Assembly (NCBI GenBank): GCA_958295465.1
Contig: OY282353.1
Location: 4,331,001 to 4,395,000 of the forward strand
Direction of reading: 5' to 3'
Origin: an uncultured Gammaproteobacteria bacterium
GTDB lineage: Bacteria > Pseudomonadota > Gammaproteobacteria > HK1
DNA: 64,000 nt
Part shown: positions 62,658 to 64,000 of the stretch, one piece after another
Numbering within the stretch: the first letter of the stretch is position 1
Layout of the letters: every line of letters starts with the position of its first letter
Made by a program: the position numbers and the translations under genes
The notes under the pieces: generated by a model
Told to the model about the DNA's origin: nothing
The model's database searches: none
What the model saw: only the letters and a program-made list of their open reading frames with translations

Positions 62658-64000
62658 GCACACGCTCTCGCAAGCGCGCCGGCGCCGGCGGCGGACCCTC
62701 GGGATCAGGACCACGATCGGCGCCGCCGTCATCCTCGCGGCCGCGCTCGGCGGCGCGCTCGCGTATTTCGCGGGAGAGGTCGGCCGGCTCGAAGTCGCCG
62801 TCGCACCGGCCGAGGCCGCGGCGACCGCCACCGTCGAAATCGCCGAGGGCCGGGGCATCGTCATCGGGACCGGGGTGTGGACCTTGCCGGGGCCGCTGGC
62901 GCTGCGCATCGGCGCCGAGGGCTTCGTGCCCGAAACCCTCGCGATCACGCAAGCGGCCAGGGCCCGCGAGCTCGTCGACGTCATCCTGCGCGAGCGCCAC
63001 GCCACGCTCCGGGCGGCCACCGAGCCCGGCCATCCCGCGATCCGGTGGTCCCTCGACGGTGCGGTCGTGGCCGAAGGACCCCGCCTCGAAATCGAAATCC
63101 CGGCCGGCGAGCATACCGTCGGCGCCCGGCATCCCTGGTACGTCCCCGCGTCGCGGCGGTTGAACGCCGAACGCGGGGGCGCCTACTCCCTGACGCTGCC
63201 GCTGGCGCCGGTCGAGGGGCGGATCACGGCCACCTCGGAACCGGACGGGGCTCGGGTGACGTACAACGGCCAGGCCGCCGGGAAGACCCCGCTGACCCTC
63301 GCTGCCGAGGGCGGCGTCCATACGCTGCACATCGCCCACGACGGCTACGAGACCCGCACGGACACGATCGCCGTCACCCACGACGCCCCCGGGGCGGAAC
63401 GCCACTACCGGTTGGCCCGCGCGCGGGGCCGGGTGTCGTTCGCCCTCTCGCCCGAAGGCGGCACGCTCTCCATCGACGGGCGGGCGGCGACGGCGACGGA
63501 GAACCTCCACCTCTCCGCGGGTGTGCCCCACCGGATCCGCTACGCGAAGCCGGGCCATGCTCCGCGGGAGACCGAATTCACGCTGAACCCGGGAGAGCAC
63601 CGCTCCATCGCACTGGCCCTCACCCCGATCTTCGGCGCCGTCTCGGTGCGGTCGGAGCCCGAGGCCGACGTCGAGGTCGGGGGGCAGAGCATGGGCCGCA
63701 CCCCGAAGCGCCTGATGCTCCTGGCCGTTCCCCAGACCATCCGCCTGAGCCGCGACGGTTACCGCACCGTGACGCGCACCGTCACCCCCGACCCCGACAC
63801 GCCGCAGAACGTCGCCGTCACACTGCGCTCCGAAGCCCAGGCCCGGCTCGAAACGGCGCCGCCGCACTACACCAACCGCGCCGGGATCATGCTGAAGCTG
63901 TTCAAGAACCCCGGAACCGTGACGCTCGGGACGCCCCGGGGGGAGCCGGGGCGGCGGGCCAACGAATTCGTCCGCGAGGTCCGGCTCACCAGGGCGTTCT
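62644..64000 (+). CDS. PEGA-domain protein with start of a SUMF1 (formylglycine-generating-enzyme-like) domain; cut by window
   Basis: 452 codons are present. A membrane helix near residues 24-46 (TIGAAVILAAALGGALAYFA) is followed by several PEGA repeats: VEGRITATSEPDGARVTYNG with GKTPLTL, and FGAVSVRSEPEADVEVGGQS with GRTPKRL. The last visible segment, LFKNPGTVTLGTPRGEPGRR then ANEFVREVRLTRAF, is the typical start of SUMF1/EgtB-type domains. PEGA-SUMF1 proteins are thought to act at the cell envelope; their substrates are mostly unknown. Overlap of 14 nt with the preceding gene shows coupling. Confidence 0.85.
   Translation, partial: MNAVEHTLSQARRRRRRTLGIRTTIGAAVILAAALGGALAYFAGEVGRLEVAVAPAEAAATATVEIAEGRGIVIGTGVWTLPGPLALRIGAEGFVPETLAITQAARARELVDVILRERHATLRAATEPGHPAIRWSLDGAVVAEGPRLEIEIPAGEHTVGARHPWYVPASRRLNAERGGAYSLTLPLAPVEGRITATSEPDGARVTYNGQAAGKTPLTLAAEGGVHTLHIAHDGYETRTDTIAVTHDAPGAERHYRLARARGRVSFALSPEGGTLSIDGRAATATENLHLSAGVPHRIRYAKPGHAPRETEFTLNPGEHRSIALALTPIFGAVSVRSEPEADVEVGGQSMGRTPKRLMLLAVPQTIRLSRDGYRTVTRTVTPDPDTPQNVAVTLRSEAQARLETAPPHYTNRAGIMLKLFKNPGTVTLGTPRGEPGRRANEFVREVRLTRAF

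Overview
GC-rich (roughly two thirds G+C), gene-dense chromosomal DNA. The run coaBC-dut-algC-argB-slmA with radC, yggT-proC, arfB and gloB nearby is a gammaproteobacterial housekeeping arrangement. No rRNA, tRNA, transposase or prophage gene was seen. The density of TauD dioxygenases, SDR/GMC oxidoreductases, a sulfatase and a tripartite tricarboxylate transporter suggests a heterotroph using small organic osmolytes or sulfate esters; marine or host-associated life is only a guess.

Layout. 1-9.3 kb (minus): a penicillin-acylase-type hydrolase cut by the window edge, NnrU, ArfB, and a GldA-GldF-GldG-DUF4340 ABC export block. 9.6-14.3 kb: a DegP/DegQ protease, a small membrane protein, RidA, a nucleotide-pyrophosphatase-like enzyme, Uma2. 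14.4-19.2 kb (minus): an MMPL/RND transporter, LolA-like lipoprotein-sorting protein and outer-membrane barrel cassette. 19.3-25.1 kb: 102-bp hairpin repeats, gloB, a choline-sulfatase-like gene, and tctC divergent from tctBA. 25.1-36.8 kb: housekeeping core, then DUF4149, a methyltransferase and an MFS permease. 37-43 kb: Rieske protein, sterol-desaturase-like hydroxylase, a collapsed dimethylglycine-dehydrogenase pseudogene, ABM monooxygenase, GST, TauD dioxygenase and an enolase-superfamily dehydratase preceded by a triplicated 5' end. 43.2-49.2 kb (minus): a type IV-A-like CRISPR-Cas locus. 49.3-58.7 kb: gene fragments and catabolic enzymes. 58.9-64 kb (plus): a lipoprotein / repeat protein / PEGA-SUMF1 operon running off the end.

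The most notable locus is 43,170-49,210. It encodes a Cas6-like endoribonuclease, Csf2 (Cas7-like), a stand-alone HNH endonuclease whose start overlaps the csf2 end, a three-repeat CRISPR array, Csf3 (Cas5-like), a protein in the large-subunit (Csf1) position and a Csf4/DinG-type helicase. There is no cas1/cas2. Type IV-A effectors are usually nuclease-free, so a separately encoded HNH coupled to the backbone gene is the best candidate here for an under-described system.

A second theme is genome plasticity at gene ends. Gene starts are tandemly duplicated at 16.75 kb and 42.8 kb, a gene end at 51.5 kb, and several genes have collapsed to their two termini (12.1 and 39.0 kb, perhaps 35.5 kb). 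All functional calls come from reading motifs and context; no database search was run.
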